Source of the DNA: Clostridia bacterium
Lineage (GTDB): Bacteria; Bacillota; Clostridia; Lachnospirales; Anaerotignaceae
Assembly (NCBI GenBank): GCA_910575055.1
Contig: CAJTDC010000004.1
Span: 104,837-168,836 of the forward strand
Length of the DNA: 64,000 bases
Direction: 5' to 3'
The notes under the pieces are model-generated. The model did not search any database. It was not told the origin of the DNA and worked only from the letters and a program-made list of their open reading frames with translations. How positions within the stretch are numbered: position 1 is the first letter of the stretch; each line of letters opens with the position of its first letter. This document shows positions 38,574 through 48,464 of this stretch, in pieces. The position numbers and the translations under genes were made by a program.

Positions 38574-39368
38574 TTAGATAATGAATTTTTCTTCCAATTT
38601 GTCAACAATAGCTTTAACAGCTTGTTCAGCAGACAAATCTTTGAGGATTGTACCAGCACCTTTTACTTCTTTTGTGAAGGACTGATATACGTTTGTTGGT
38701 GAACCCTTCAAGCCAATCATGTCAAGCTCAAGGCCATCTTTTAAGTCTTCGAAACCAAGTACTTTGATTTCTTTTTCATATGCTTCTACAACGCCTCTAA
38801 CGCTCATATATCTTGGTTGTGCTAATTCAGCGATTGCTGTCAAAAGGCAAGGTGTTTTGATTTTGATGATGTGGTATCCATCTTCAAATTGTCTTCTTAC
38901 AACAAGGTGGTCAGCTGCTACTTCTTGAATATCTTCTACATAAGAAACTTGTGGTAAAGAAAGTTTTTCACCAATCTGTGGGCCAACCTGTGCTGTGTCA
39001 CCATCGATAGCTTGACGTCCTGTGATAATTACATCATAATCTAATGTTTTTAATGCAGCTGCCAAAATACCAGATGTAGCATATGTGTCAGAACCACCAA
39101 ATTCTCTACCAGAAACAAGTATTGCTTCATCGCAACCCATAGCTAATGCTTCTCTTAATGCAACGTCTGCCTGTGGAGGTCCCATAGATACTACTGTAAC
39201 TGTGCTACCAGCCATTTTTTCTTTTAACTGCAATGCAGCTTCAATACCTGTTTTATCATCTGGATTGATAATACTTGGAACGCCATCTCTTATCAGAGTG
39301 CCTGTTTTTGGGTCAATTTTAACTTCAACTGTATCTGGTACTTGTTTAATACATACAACGATTTTCAT
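38574..39368 (-). CDS. etfB: Electron transfer flavoprotein, beta subunit
   Basis: 264 aa. CIKQVPDT at the start and ITGRQAIDGDTAQVGPQIGE (about 123-142) are EtfB signatures; the latter region binds the second flavin or AMP. With EtfA and the dehydrogenase it matches the gene set of the Clostridium propionicum acryloyl-CoA reductase complex. Whether the complex bifurcates electrons cannot be told here. Confidence 0.95.
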   Translation of the reverse strand: MKIVVCIKQVPDTVEVKIDPKTGTLIRDGVPSIINPDDKTGIEAALQLKEKMAGSTVTVVSMGPPQADVALREALAMGCDEAILVSGREFGGSDTYATSGILAAALKTLDYDVIITGRQAIDGDTAQVGPQIGEKLSLPQVSYVEDIQEVAADHLVVRRQFEDGYHIIKIKTPCLLTAIAELAQPRYMSVRGVVEAYEKEIKVLGFEDLKDGLELDMIGLKGSPTNVYQSFTKEVKGAGTILKDLSAEQAVKAIVDKLEEKFII

Positions 39369-39417
39369 TATAGTTCTCCTTCCGAAATTTTCATATTTAG
39401 TTTTCTGTACTTGTTTA

Positions 39418-40557
39418 TCAAACCTTCATAGAACCGGAGATGATCATCTTCATAGCTTCAGAAGTACCTTCATAGATTTCTGTAATTTTCGCATCTCTCA
39501 TTGCTCTTTCAACTGGATATTCACGGCAATAGCCATAACCACCAAGAAGCTGTACGCAAACTCTTGTTACTTCATTTGCTACATCAGAAGCAAACAATTT
39601 ACACATAGCTGCTAATGGAGCATAGTTTTCATGGTTATCTTTTGCTGTAGCAGCTCTCCAAACCATCAGTCTAGCTGCATCTACTTTTGTTTGGCATTCA
39701 GCTAATTTGAATTGTGTGTTCTGATATTTATTGATTGTTCTTCCGCCTTGTTTTCTTTCTTTAACATATTTCATAGCTTCATCAATAGCACCCTGTGCAA
39801 TACCTACGGATTGTGCACCAATACCAATACGTCCGCCACCCAATGCTGTCATAGCAATTTTGTAGCCCTGTCCTTCTTTACCAAGCATTCTGCTTGCAGG
39901 TACTCTTACGTTTTCATATGTAACAGCACAGTTAGAAGCTGCTCTAATACCCATACGTTCTATGTTATCACTTACAGAAATACCAGGCATTGTTCTATCA
40001 AGTACAAATGCAGACATTCCTCTAGGTCCTTTAGATTTATCTGTTAATGCAAATACTACAAATGTATCAGCAAATCCAGAGTTTGTTGTGAACATTTTAG
40101 AACCGTTGATGATATAGTCATCTCCATCTTTATCTGCTGTTGTTTGTACACCAGCAGCGTCTGTACCAGCATTTGGCTCTGTCAAACCATAGCAACCAAC
40201 TTTTGAACCATCTACCAATGGTCTTAAAAATTCTTGTTTTTGTTCCTCAGTACCAAATTCATTGATACATGCACAGCAAAGAGATGTGTGTACAGAAAGT
40301 GTAATGCCTGTAGAAGCGTCTACTTTAGACATTTCTTCCATTGCTAATGTATATGTTAACACATCAGCTCCCTGTCCGCCATACTCTCTGGAGTAAGGAA
40401 TACCGAAAGCACCGATTTTCTGAAGCTTTTGAACTAATTCTTGAGAATATTCCTCAGCTTCGTCCATATCTTTTGCGATTGGTTTAATTTCTGTTTCAGC
40501 AAAGTTTCTGAATAATTCTTGCTGTAACAACTGTGCTTTTGTTAATTTGAAATCCAT
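39418..40557 (-). CDS. Acyl-CoA dehydrogenase, probable acryloyl-CoA reductase subunit
   Basis: 379 aa, standard length. GCYGLTEPNAGTDAAGVQT (about 122-140) and MFTTNSG bind FAD and substrate; QLLGGYGYCREYPVERAMRD and ITEIYEGTSE hold the catalytic base Glu (about 363). Genomic setting with pct and the dehydratase suggests it reduces acryloyl-CoA to propionyl-CoA; butyryl-CoA dehydrogenase is the main alternative from sequence alone. Confidence 0.9.
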   Translation of the reverse strand: MDFKLTKAQLLQQELFRNFAETEIKPIAKDMDEAEEYSQELVQKLQKIGAFGIPYSREYGGQGADVLTYTLAMEEMSKVDASTGITLSVHTSLCCACINEFGTEEQKQEFLRPLVDGSKVGCYGLTEPNAGTDAAGVQTTADKDGDDYIINGSKMFTTNSGFADTFVVFALTDKSKGPRGMSAFVLDRTMPGISVSDNIERMGIRAASNCAVTYENVRVPASRMLGKEGQGYKIAMTALGGGRIGIGAQSVGIAQGAIDEAMKYVKERKQGGRTINKYQNTQFKLAECQTKVDAARLMVWRAATAKDNHENYAPLAAMCKLFASDVANEVTRVCVQLLGGYGYCREYPVERAMRDAKITEIYEGTSEAMKMIISGSMKV

Positions 40558-40720
40558 TTAATATTCCTCCTATATGTTTAATAAATTTTAAATAGCTGAT
40601 TTTCTGTCCACCAGCCATTTAACTAAAACCGACCTTATTACTTTAGCTTATGCCTAAAAAGAGGTCATTGACAGCCGCTTTCTATACAAAAAAAAGAAAT
40701 ACAGTGTCCTTACAAGAACT

Positions 40721-40750
40721 ACTATACCATGTTTGTCTAAATTTTGTCAA
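40721..40750 (-). promoter_or_regulatory. Promoter of the acyl-CoA dehydrogenase-etfBA operon
   Basis: On the minus strand TTGACA (40745-40750), 18 bases, TATAGT (40721-40726), giving a leader of about 155 bases. The rest of the 736-base gap to clpX (to 41294) is T-rich on the plus strand and holds only the clpX terminator. Confidence 0.65.
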
Positions 40751-41252
40751 GATGTTTATAGTAAAATGTTCTATAAAAAGCTACAAACTTTTATTAATAT
40801 AACGACATATTGCCAATATTTTCTACAAACAGGCTTTGTTTACACTTTTTACAGCAAAATTCCTTTTTTTAGACTTACTATTGCCTCTGTTAACAAATTC
40901 ATTTTGAAAAATACATTTTTTTTCATCTGTTTTCACAAAAAAAATTTGCCTTCTCCTTATAAAAATAATTTTGTATTGTATTTCATTACTATATTTTTAA
41001 AATACCAAACCCTTTCTATAAGAAACATTCTTACAAAAAACAATACATAATTTATAGTATTTTTACATCTGTATATTGTTTTTTCTTACACTCATACTTT
41101 ACACCATTGTCTTTTATATGTCAATATATTTATTAAAAATTCCTAAATTTTGTACTGTTTCAAATTCTCATTGTGTCAATTTGTATACCTTTTTTATTCT
41201 ATTACAGCACTTTTTTTATCAAATAATTGTTTTTTACACTTCATTTTAAAAC

Positions 41253-41284
41253 AAAAAAACAGCAATATAACACTATCGCTGTTT
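41253..41284 (-). terminator. Terminator of the tig-clpP-clpX cluster
   Basis: On the minus strand AAACAGC pairs with GCTGTTT followed by TTTTT, just after the clpX stop. Confidence 0.8.
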
Positions 41285-41294
41285 CTTTTCTTAC

Positions 41295-42569
41295 TTAAAT
41301 GCTTCTTTGTTTTCTTTGACGTATTCTTTGTATTGGTTGTCTATTATAATTATATATATATTCTGGTTGTTTATGGTGTAGCACTACATCTTCTGTAATA
41401 ATACATTTTTCTATATTTCTTTCTGTTGGAATTTCATACATTATACTATTGATAAATTCTTCCATAATAGAACGCAATCCTCTTGCACCTGTTTCTCTTT
41501 CTACTGCTTGTTTTGCTACTGCTTTTAATGCTTCCTCTTTAAATTCTAAATAAACATTATCTAATTCAAACAAATATTCATACTGTTTTGTTAGTGCATT
41601 TTTAGGCTCTGTTAATATTTTTATCAATGCTTCTTCATCTAAATTATCCAATGTTACTACAACAGGCAATCTTCCTATAAATTCAGGTATCAATCCATAT
41701 TTTAACAAATCTTGGGGCATTAAATGTTTTAACAATTCTCCTGTCTTTTTATCTGTCTTACTTTGTATATTTGCTCCAAATCCTATCGTTTTCTCATTTA
41801 ATCTACTTTGCAATATTTTTTCAATACCTCCAAAAGCACCTCCACATATAAACAATATATTTGTGGTATCTATTTGTATAAACTCTTGATGTGGGTGCTT
41901 TCTTCCTCCTTGTGGTGGAACGCTTGCTACGGTTCCTTCCAATATCTTCAGCAATGCTTGCTGTACTCCCTCTCCACTGACATCTCTTGTTATAGAAGGA
42001 TTTTCAGATTTTCTCGTAATTTTATCAATCTCATCAATATAAATAATGCCCCTTTCGGCTCTTTCTATATCATAATCTGCTGCCTGTATTAATTTTAAAA
42101 GTATATTTTCAACATCTTCTCCTACATAACCTGCTTCTGTTAAAGATGTTGCATCTGCTATTGCAAATGGCACATTAAGCAATTTTGCTAATGTTTGTGC
42201 TAACAATGTTTTTCCCGTTCCTGTAGGCCCTACCATGAGAATATTGCTCTTTTGTAATTCTACATCGTCTGCTTTTTCATCTACCAATATCCTTTTATAA
42301 TGATTATATACTGCTACAGAAAGCACCTTTTTAGCATCTTCTTGTCCTATTACATACTGGTCTAGTATTTCCTTTATTTCTTTTGGTTTTGGCATATCCA
42401 TACGTTCTTCACGATTTGCAAGAACATCATATTCTTCCTCTACGATATCTGTACATAAACCTACACATTCATCACAAATATACACATTTGGCCCTGCAAT
42501 CAGTTTACGCACCTGTTCCTGTGATTTCCCACAGAAGGAGCATCTCAGTTGTTTTTTTTCGTCTGACAT
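41295..42569 (-). CDS. clpX: ATP-dependent Clp protease ATP-binding subunit ClpX
   Basis: 424 aa from ATG 42569 (AAAGGAGATG in front). N-terminal C4 zinc finger: Cys10, Cys13, Cys32, Cys35. AAA+ core: Walker A GPTGTGKT, Walker [10 protein letters not shown], sensor region, and the ClpP-contact loop IGFGANI. It unfolds tagged proteins and feeds them to ClpP, encoded two genes upstream. Confidence 0.97.
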   Translation of the reverse strand: MSDEKKQLRCSFCGKSQEQVRKLIAGPNVYICDECVGLCTDIVEEEYDVLANREERMDMPKPKEIKEILDQYVIGQEDAKKVLSVAVYNHYKRILVDEKADDVELQKSNILMVGPTGTGKTLLAQTLAKLLNVPFAIADATSLTEAGYVGEDVENILLKLIQAADYDIERAERGIIYIDEIDKITRKSENPSITRDVSGEGVQQALLKILEGTVASVPPQGGRKHPHQEFIQIDTTNILFICGGAFGGIEKILQSRLNEKTIGFGANIQSKTDKKTGELLKHLMPQDLLKYGLIPEFIGRLPVVVTLDNLDEEALIKILTEPKNALTKQYEYLFELDNVYLEFKEEALKAVAKQAVERETGARGLRSIMEEFINSIMYEIPTERNIEKCIITEDVVLHHKQPEYIYNYNRQPIQRIRQRKQRSI

Positions 42570-42636
42570 TGTTTCATCTCCTTTATTTCTGAGGCTTTCC
42601 ATTTATTTACATTGCATTGTGATACATTCTTCTTAA

Positions 42637-42951
42637 TTATTCATCACCTTTTTCACATAACTGAAGTGATACTTCTTCCTCTTCTAAAATTTCTACACAT
42701 AATCCTAAACATTCATCACAAATATATATTTTTTTACTAGGACTTACAATAAGTTTTCGTACTTTTTCTTCCTTTTTACCACAAAAAGAACATCTCTTTT
42801 GTTTTCTTCTTAAATATTTATCTAGTTTTTCCATATATATTCGTACGCACTCATCACAAATATACACATCTGGCCCTGCAATCAGTTTATATACCTGTTC
42901 CAGTGGTTTTCCACAAAAGGAGCATTTTAATTGTTCTTTTTCTTCTGACAT
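42637..42951 (-). CDS. Stand-alone tandem ClpX-type zinc-finger protein
   Basis: 104 aa made of two ClpX N-domain modules and nothing else. Module 1 (about 8-40) has Cys10, Cys13, Cys32 and Cys35, the same numbers as in the neighbouring ClpX, and shares [14 protein letters not shown] with it. Module 2 (about 52-86) has Cys54, Cys57, Cys78 and Cys81 and the variant [19 protein letters not shown]. There is no AAA+ domain. It sits between clpP and clpX (12 bases after clpP) with its own ATG and an AGGAGAAAAGA site, so it is translated separately. In ClpX this domain dimerises and binds adaptors and substrates; this protein could bind ClpX or compete for its adaptors. That role is inference. Confidence 0.85.
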   Translation of the reverse strand: MSEEKEQLKCSFCGKPLEQVYKLIAGPDVYICDECVRIYMEKLDKYLRRKQKRCSFCGKKEEKVRKLIVSPSKKIYICDECLGLCVEILEEEEVSLQLCEKGDE

Positions 42952-42963
42952 TTCTTTTCTCCT

Positions 42964-43551
42964 TTATTTTTGTGGTTTTGTAATAACTTCATCAATCAAA
43001 CCATAAGCCTTTGCTTCTTCAGCAGACATAAAATTATCACGCTCTGTATCTCTTTCAACTTCTTCTACACTTTTTCCTGTATTTGCTGCCAAAATTTCAT
43101 TCAATTTCCTTTTTGTTTTCAATATATTTTCTGCATGAATACGAATTTCTGTTGCTTGGCCTCTTGCTCCTCCAGAAGGCTGATGTATCATTACCTCTGC
43201 ATTTGGCAATGCAAACCTTTTCCCTTTTGTGCCTCCTGCTAAAAGAAATGCTCCCATACTTGCTGCCATACCTATACAAATTGTAGAAACATCTGCATGA
43301 ATATACTGCATTGTATCATAAATAGCCATACCTGCTGTAATAACACCGCCTGGACTGTTTATGTAAAGATTAATATCTTTATCTGGGTCCTCTGCATCTA
43401 AAAATAAAAGCTGTGCTACAACCAAACTTGCTGTTGTATCATTTACTTCTTCTCCCAAAAATATAATTCTGTCTTTTAACAATCTTGAATAAATATCAAA
43501 GGAACGTTCTCCTCTACTAGACTGCTCTATTACCATTGGAACTAAACTCAT
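42964..43551 (-). CDS. clpP: ATP-dependent Clp protease proteolytic subunit
   Basis: 195 aa from ATG 43551, with TTGGAGGTC as ribosome site; an in-frame TTG upstream overlaps that site. Catalytic Ser in [11 protein letters not shown] (about 97), His in MIHQPSGG (about 122) and Asp in the [10 protein letters not shown] region (about 171). Forms the barrel that works with ClpX. Confidence 0.97.
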   Translation of the reverse strand: MSLVPMVIEQSSRGERSFDIYSRLLKDRIIFLGEEVNDTTASLVVAQLLFLDAEDPDKDINLYINSPGGVITAGMAIYDTMQYIHADVSTICIGMAASMGAFLLAGGTKGKRFALPNAEVMIHQPSGGARGQATEIRIHAENILKTKRKLNEILAANTGKSVEEVERDTERDNFMSAEEAKAYGLIDEVITKPQK

Positions 43552-43737
43552 TTTCAAGACCTCCAATAATTAAATTTTATACAAAAATATCAAAGGTATG
43601 GAGTGCCAAATTCTCACCCCACACCCTCAATTATTTTTATAGCTATCTTTATTTTAGCATTGAACAGAATATAAAAAGTAATAAGTCAACAAGCTTATAT
43701 CCAATTAATTTATATCAATTAATACATAGCTTTTTTA

Positions 43738-45036
43738 TTATTCTGCTTTTTCTACCTCATTCGCACTATCTTCTATCAATTTTAATGCTGCTCTTACAAG
43801 CATATCTTCTTCTAATGCTTTTTTATCTCCCTCTTGGAACATTTCAATCATTTTTTCTGCTGGAACACCATAACTTTCTCCAAATTTTCCAATTTCTTCT
43901 TTTAATGCTTCATCAGAAATAGTTAAACTTTCTTCTTTTGCAATTTTTTCCAACATCAATCTTGCTCTAACACTCTTTTCAGATGTTTCTCTAAAGTTTT
44001 CTCTCAAGTCTTCTTTTGTTGTTCCCATATATTTGCAATAAATATCTAATGTTAAGCCCTGTCTGCTCACATTTTCCTCAAATTCTCTCATCATTTGATT
44101 GATTTTATTATCATACATTACTTGTGGTACGTCCATTGTACAATTTGCTATTGCGGCATCAAGAAGTTTATCGCTTTGTAATTGTTTTGCTCTTTCTTCT
44201 TTCTCCTTTGTCAGTTTATCCTGAATACTTGCCTTATATTCATCTAATGTAGAAAATTCTGAAACATCTTCTGCAAATTCATCATTTAATTCTGGCAATT
44301 CTCTTTTACTTAATCCTTTCAGTTCTACTGCAAATACTGCATCTTTGCCAGAAAGTTCTGGTGCATGATATGCCTCTGGGAATGTTACATTTACATCAAA
44401 TTTATCTCCTATATTATGGCCAACAATCTGTTCTTCAAATCCTTCTATAAAAGCGTGAGAACCTAATGTTAAATCGTGGTTATCTGCTTGTCCGCCTTCA
44501 AATGCAACACCATCTACTGTACCCAAATAGCTAATTTTTGCAACGTCGCCATCTTCTGCTGCTCTATCTGTTACCTCTACCAATCTAGCATTTTTTCCTT
44601 GTACAGATTTTAATTCTGCTTCGATTTCTTCTTCTGTTACTTCCACTTTTTCTTTTTCTACTTCCAAACCTTTATATTGTCCTAATGTAATGTCTGGTTT
44701 TACTGTTACATTTACAATAAATTTTACGCCTGTTTCTTTATCAATTTTTTCTACATCAATAGTAGGCTGGCTTACAACATCTAATTTTAATTCTTCAACG
44801 GCTTCTTCATATACATCTGGGAAAATATGGTTAATAGCTTCTTCATAAAAGAAGTTTGCTCCATACTGTGCCTCTATCAATTTTCTTGGTGCTTTTCCTT
44901 TTCGAAATCCTGGTAATGTAATTCTATTTTTGTTTTGATTATAAGCATAAGCAAGTCCTTTTTCAAATGTTGCACCGTCTACCTCTACTGTAAATTTCAC
45001 TACATTATTTGCTTTTTCCACAAATGTTGCATTCAT
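43738..45036 (-). CDS. tig: Trigger factor
   Basis: 432 aa. The ribosome-binding signature GFRKGKAPRKLIE lies at about 43-55, the peptidyl-prolyl isomerase (FKBP-like) domain at about 150-245 (EDGDVAKISYLGTVDG) and the helical substrate cradle fills the rest. A ribosome-bound chaperone; tig-clpP-clpX is the common order. Confidence 0.96.
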   Translation of the reverse strand: MNATFVEKANNVVKFTVEVDGATFEKGLAYAYNQNKNRITLPGFRKGKAPRKLIEAQYGANFFYEEAINHIFPDVYEEAVEELKLDVVSQPTIDVEKIDKETGVKFIVNVTVKPDITLGQYKGLEVEKEKVEVTEEEIEAELKSVQGKNARLVEVTDRAAEDGDVAKISYLGTVDGVAFEGGQADNHDLTLGSHAFIEGFEEQIVGHNIGDKFDVNVTFPEAYHAPELSGKDAVFAVELKGLSKRELPELNDEFAEDVSEFSTLDEYKASIQDKLTKEKEERAKQLQSDKLLDAAIANCTMDVPQVMYDNKINQMMREFEENVSRQGLTLDIYCKYMGTTKEDLRENFRETSEKSVRARLMLEKIAKEESLTISDEALKEEIGKFGESYGVPAEKMIEMFQEGDKKALEEDMLVRAALKLIEDSANEVEKAE

Positions 45037-45148
45037 GTTGCTCTTTCCTCCTTAAAATTTTCAAGTATGTTATGAAAAGCTTTTCATCCCACTTCTCACA
45101 CATTCCATATATTGCTATGCAAAAACATTTTCTGCACAATTACCGATT

Positions 45149-45157
45149 ATTATATCA
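45149..45157 (-). promoter_or_regulatory. Possible extended -10 promoter of tig
   Basis: On the minus strand TG-A-TATAAT, about 115 bases before the tig ATG; the -35 region is poor. No CtsR-type direct repeats are seen. Confidence 0.35.
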
Positions 45158-45235
45158 TACCAAAACTATAAAATCTACTATAAATTACACAGAATTTACA
45201 GTTTTTTCTTTCTTTTACAATAAATTTAGTATTTT

Positions 45236-46780
45236 CTACCACTCTGCTCCTTCTGGTGTAAACTGATAATAAAATAGATAATCCATTTTGGCATCATTTT
45301 CTACAACTTCTTCTAATCCTAATACAAAATGATAATATCCTGGTTCTAATATGGGCATCAACAAATAAATGCCTGTCTTTCCATCGTCCATTTCTGCAAA
45401 TTCTCCCAACATTTCCATTTTTCCATTCATATCTTCTGCCAACAGTGCCACTTTATCAAAGTCCTCTGCATCAGAATAACAATATATTTCCAAAACACCC
45501 ATAGAACCACAAAATACACCATAATTATCTAAGTCTGTAGAAGTTGACAAACTTCCCATTACACTATCCCCATTTTCTATTACTTGAGAAAGTTCCAGCA
45601 AGTCATTTGGTTCCTCCTCTAAAACTACTTTCTCCAATGGTTTGCTTCTTTCATTATACTGCTTTAATGTATATTCTTTTACCAACTCTTCAAATGTATA
45701 AAATGAATTGATATCTAATGTGAATACTGCATTGATTGGTATAGCAAAATTAAGATTTTGCCCTGTAGCAATTTCTGCTGAAGTAATTCCTATTACTTGC
45801 CCTTTTTCATTCAGCAATGCTCCTCCACTACTTCCGTGTGATATTGCCGCTGTAATTTGTATATATGGTATATTTTTTATTGTTCTATTAATGCCAGAAA
45901 CGATACCTTCTGATATGGTATTTGACAATCCTAAAGGACTTCCTATCGCATATATTTTTTCACCGCTTGTTACTTCGTCAGAGTCCCCTGCTGACAAAAA
46001 CGGAAAATTATTTCCATCTACTTGCAGTATTGCCAAATCTCCCTGCATATCATACCCTAATATACCCTTTACATTATACTCTGTTCCATCTGGCACTGTA
46101 ACCACTGCCGAATACGCATCTTCCAACACATGAAAATTTGTAACTGCTTTTCCATCTTTTTCTATAAAAAATCCACTTCCACTACTAAGCAAATTTTTAT
46201 TTATATCATATGTTTTAATATAAAATATTGCATTATTACATCTATTATAAATTTCTTTTGCTGTTAAATTTCTTTCGTTTGTTTTTCCCTGTCCTGTTTG
46301 TATGTTAATTGTATTATTTTTATCATTCCATATCACTGAAATACCAAAAATATTTGTAATATCTCTTAATTTAAAATAAATACTATTATCAATATTATAT
46401 CCTTGTATATTTATTGTTTGTCCATCTACAATGATATTAGAAGAAGTAATATTTGCAGAACGAACTTCATTTTTAATTGCTTCCATTTCTCCTCCAACAG
46501 GTTGATATCTTTGTCCTGATGTCAGCATAACAACACGTCTTTGCTCGTCCCATTCTACAGAAAATTCTTGTGTTGTACCATTTAAAGCATATGCCAAATC
46601 TCTCAACTTAAAATAATTATTGCCATTGATATAATAGGCCGCACATTCTTTTTGTTCTCCATTTACATATATTTTAGAAGTAGTCGGTTTGGCATCTACT
46701 GCTGCCTCTACAAAAGCAATATTAGAAATTGCATAAGCAACAGCAACAACAAAAGCGATACATTTATTTTTAATTTTCAC
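45236..46780 (-). CDS. Secreted HtrA/trypsin-like serine protease with stalk domains
   Basis: 514 aa. Signal peptide (about 1-26). Two copies of the copper amine oxidase N-terminal-like domain (about 35-95 and 105-160), each with YFKLRD; these act as envelope stalks. A trypsin-type protease domain follows (about 185-350): His in VTNFHVLED, Asp in GDLAILQVDG, Ser in HGSSGGALLNEKGQVIG. Instead of a PDZ domain the last 150 residues form an acidic beta-rich domain. Likely an extracellular housekeeping protease; substrates unknown. Confidence 0.85.
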   Translation of the reverse strand: MKIKNKCIAFVVAVAYAISNIAFVEAAVDAKPTTSKIYVNGEQKECAAYYINGNNYFKLRDLAYALNGTTQEFSVEWDEQRRVVMLTSGQRYQPVGGEMEAIKNEVRSANITSSNIIVDGQTINIQGYNIDNSIYFKLRDITNIFGISVIWNDKNNTINIQTGQGKTNERNLTAKEIYNRCNNAIFYIKTYDINKNLLSSGSGFFIEKDGKAVTNFHVLEDAYSAVVTVPDGTEYNVKGILGYDMQGDLAILQVDGNNFPFLSAGDSDEVTSGEKIYAIGSPLGLSNTISEGIVSGINRTIKNIPYIQITAAISHGSSGGALLNEKGQVIGITSAEIATGQNLNFAIPINAVFTLDINSFYTFEELVKEYTLKQYNERSKPLEKVVLEEEPNDLLELSQVIENGDSVMGSLSTSTDLDNYGVFCGSMGVLEIYCYSDAEDFDKVALLAEDMNGKMEMLGEFAEMDDGKTGIYLLMPILEPGYYHFVLGLEEVVENDAKMDYLFYYQFTPEGAEW

Positions 46781-47002
46781 TACTTTTTCCTCCTCAAAAA
46801 TAGGTTACCAGATACTTTTTATCTTTTTCCTTTTTATATAACATCGTTCACCAAAAATACAGTATATTACAAAATAAATTTACTTTATTTTTCTGATTTT
46901 CACTATTATTTTATTTTTTATTTTTATTGTACCTTGTTTCTAAAATAAAATCAAATTTTTTGGCAATTCTTAATAAAAATATTAAAATTTATTTTTATAT
47001 AC

Positions 47003-47030
47003 AAAAAAACCATGTGCAACACACACATGG
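47003..47030 (-). terminator. Terminator of the tRNA cluster
   Basis: On the minus strand CCATGTG pairs with CACATGG and is followed by TTTTTTT, shortly after tRNA-Gly. Confidence 0.85.
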
Positions 47031-47039
47031 CTTTTGTTA

Positions 47040-47111
47040 AGCGCGAAACGAGATTCGAACTCGCGGCCCTCGCCTTGGCAAGGCGATGCTCTACCACTGA
47101 GCCATTCGCGC
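47040..47111 (-). tRNA. tRNA-Gly (anticodon GCC)
   Basis: Acceptor GCGCGAA/TTCGCGC, D arm with GGCTCAGTGGTAGAGC, anticodon loop TTGCCAA, T arm GAGTTCGAATCTC. CCA is not encoded. Confidence 0.95.
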
Positions 47112-47115
47112 AAAG

Positions 47116-47188
<73 letters not shown>

Positions 47189-47205
47189 AAGGAAATAATA
47201 TAAAC

Positions 47206-47289
47206 TGCCCGAGACCGGAATCGAACCGGTACGGGTGTTACCCCGCAGGATTTTAAGTCCTGTGCGTCTGCCAGTTCCGCCACTCGGGC
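47206..47289 (-). tRNA. tRNA-Leu (anticodon UAA)
   Basis: Acceptor GCCCGAG/CTCGGGC with A73, anticodon loop CTTAAAA, a long variable arm (CGGGGTAACACCCG) typical of Leu tRNA, T arm CGGTTCGATTCCG. First of three tRNA genes in the order Leu-Phe-Gly on the minus strand. Confidence 0.95.
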
Positions 47290-47437
47290 TTATAGTTTAT
47301 TTCCTTATTTCTTTTGCAATCAACCGACTGCTTGTTTATAATAACAAAACTTTAATAGAATGTCAACACTTTTTTTCAAATTTTTTTATTTTTTTTTAAA
47401 AAATTTGTTTTTTGTTGCTACTACAGGCATTTGCACA

Positions 47438-48370
47438 CTAAAACGGTGTAACACTTGCTATTGTAAAAATTAAAAAATAAACCACTACTACCAACATTAA
47501 TGGTGTTGTAAAAAACCATTTTACTATTGGCACATCGCTTTTTTCTTCTTTAAAAAATGCTGAAATACTTTTTCTTTTTTTCCACAATATTACAACACTC
47601 TCTAGTGCACAGAAAACTAAAAATGCTGTATCCAATGTCCATACAATATCATATCTTTCTGCTAACATTCCTGTTAACTCTACAGACAAATTATTTAACA
47701 CGTGAAGTGCTATCGCTGCCATAAGAGAATATCTTTGTGCCAAATATCCAAATAAAATACCTATCATTGTTGTGATGAAAAATTGTACAATATTTTGATG
47801 CAGCAATCCAAAAAGCATTGCTGTAATCAATAATGCAAATACTTTCCCATACTTTTCTAAATATTTCATTATAATACCTCTGCAAAGTATCTCTTCTGCT
47901 ACAGGTGCTACAATTACACTATACACAAATGCAGAAAGAAGTGTAGAACTATCACTTGCTACACTAATCGCTTCATCAAAATTATATCCCATTTGATATG
48001 CTATAAAACTTATAGGCAACAATATATAATTACCTACTAACTGCAATCCTTGCATTAATATATAAAAAATAAGTATTGTTTTTATGGTACATTTTTGCTT
48101 TTTATCAAAACAAGGTTTCTGTCTTAATATCAACCCTACTACAATAGTTGATATTACAGAGCCTACTGATAAAGCTATACCACTATAATATATAATTTCT
48201 GTTGCTTGTTCCCATTGTATACTATCAAATAAAAAAAGCAACGCACCCATTTCCATCATATCTACGCCAAATACTACAAATTGAAATATCAATTCATATA
48301 CAATAAAAGCAATCGCTAATATGCAAAATGCTTTTTTTGCCTGTTTCTTTTCTATATACAATATTTTCAC
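47438..48370 (-). CDS. CPBP-family intramembrane metalloprotease
   Basis: 310 aa with about eight membrane helices. The CPBP/Abi motifs are present: EEILCRG (EExxxR, about 160-166) and a HxxN/H pair in GLLHQN and LHVLNN. Family members process prenylated or bacteriocin-related peptides, or act as immunity proteins; the substrate here is unknown. It stands alone downstream of no clear operon partner. Confidence 0.85.
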   Translation of the reverse strand: MKILYIEKKQAKKAFCILAIAFIVYELIFQFVVFGVDMMEMGALLFLFDSIQWEQATEIIYYSGIALSVGSVISTIVVGLILRQKPCFDKKQKCTIKTILIFYILMQGLQLVGNYILLPISFIAYQMGYNFDEAISVASDSSTLLSAFVYSVIVAPVAEEILCRGIIMKYLEKYGKVFALLITAMLFGLLHQNIVQFFITTMIGILFGYLAQRYSLMAAIALHVLNNLSVELTGMLAERYDIVWTLDTAFLVFCALESVVILWKKRKSISAFFKEEKSDVPIVKWFFTTPLMLVVVVYFLIFTIASVTPF

Positions 48371-48464
48371 CTGCTTTCTTATAAAAATATTTTTTAAAAA
48401 AATGTATCTTATACGAGCCCTTTTGCATACATATAACTAAACAAATTCGATAGGAGTTTTTTAT

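Noticed and set aside
40733..41050. 105-aa open frame in the gap before clpX
   Set aside because: Phe/Ile/Lys-rich translation of AT-rich DNA, no ribosome site, and it overlaps the promoter of the acyl-CoA dehydrogenase operon.
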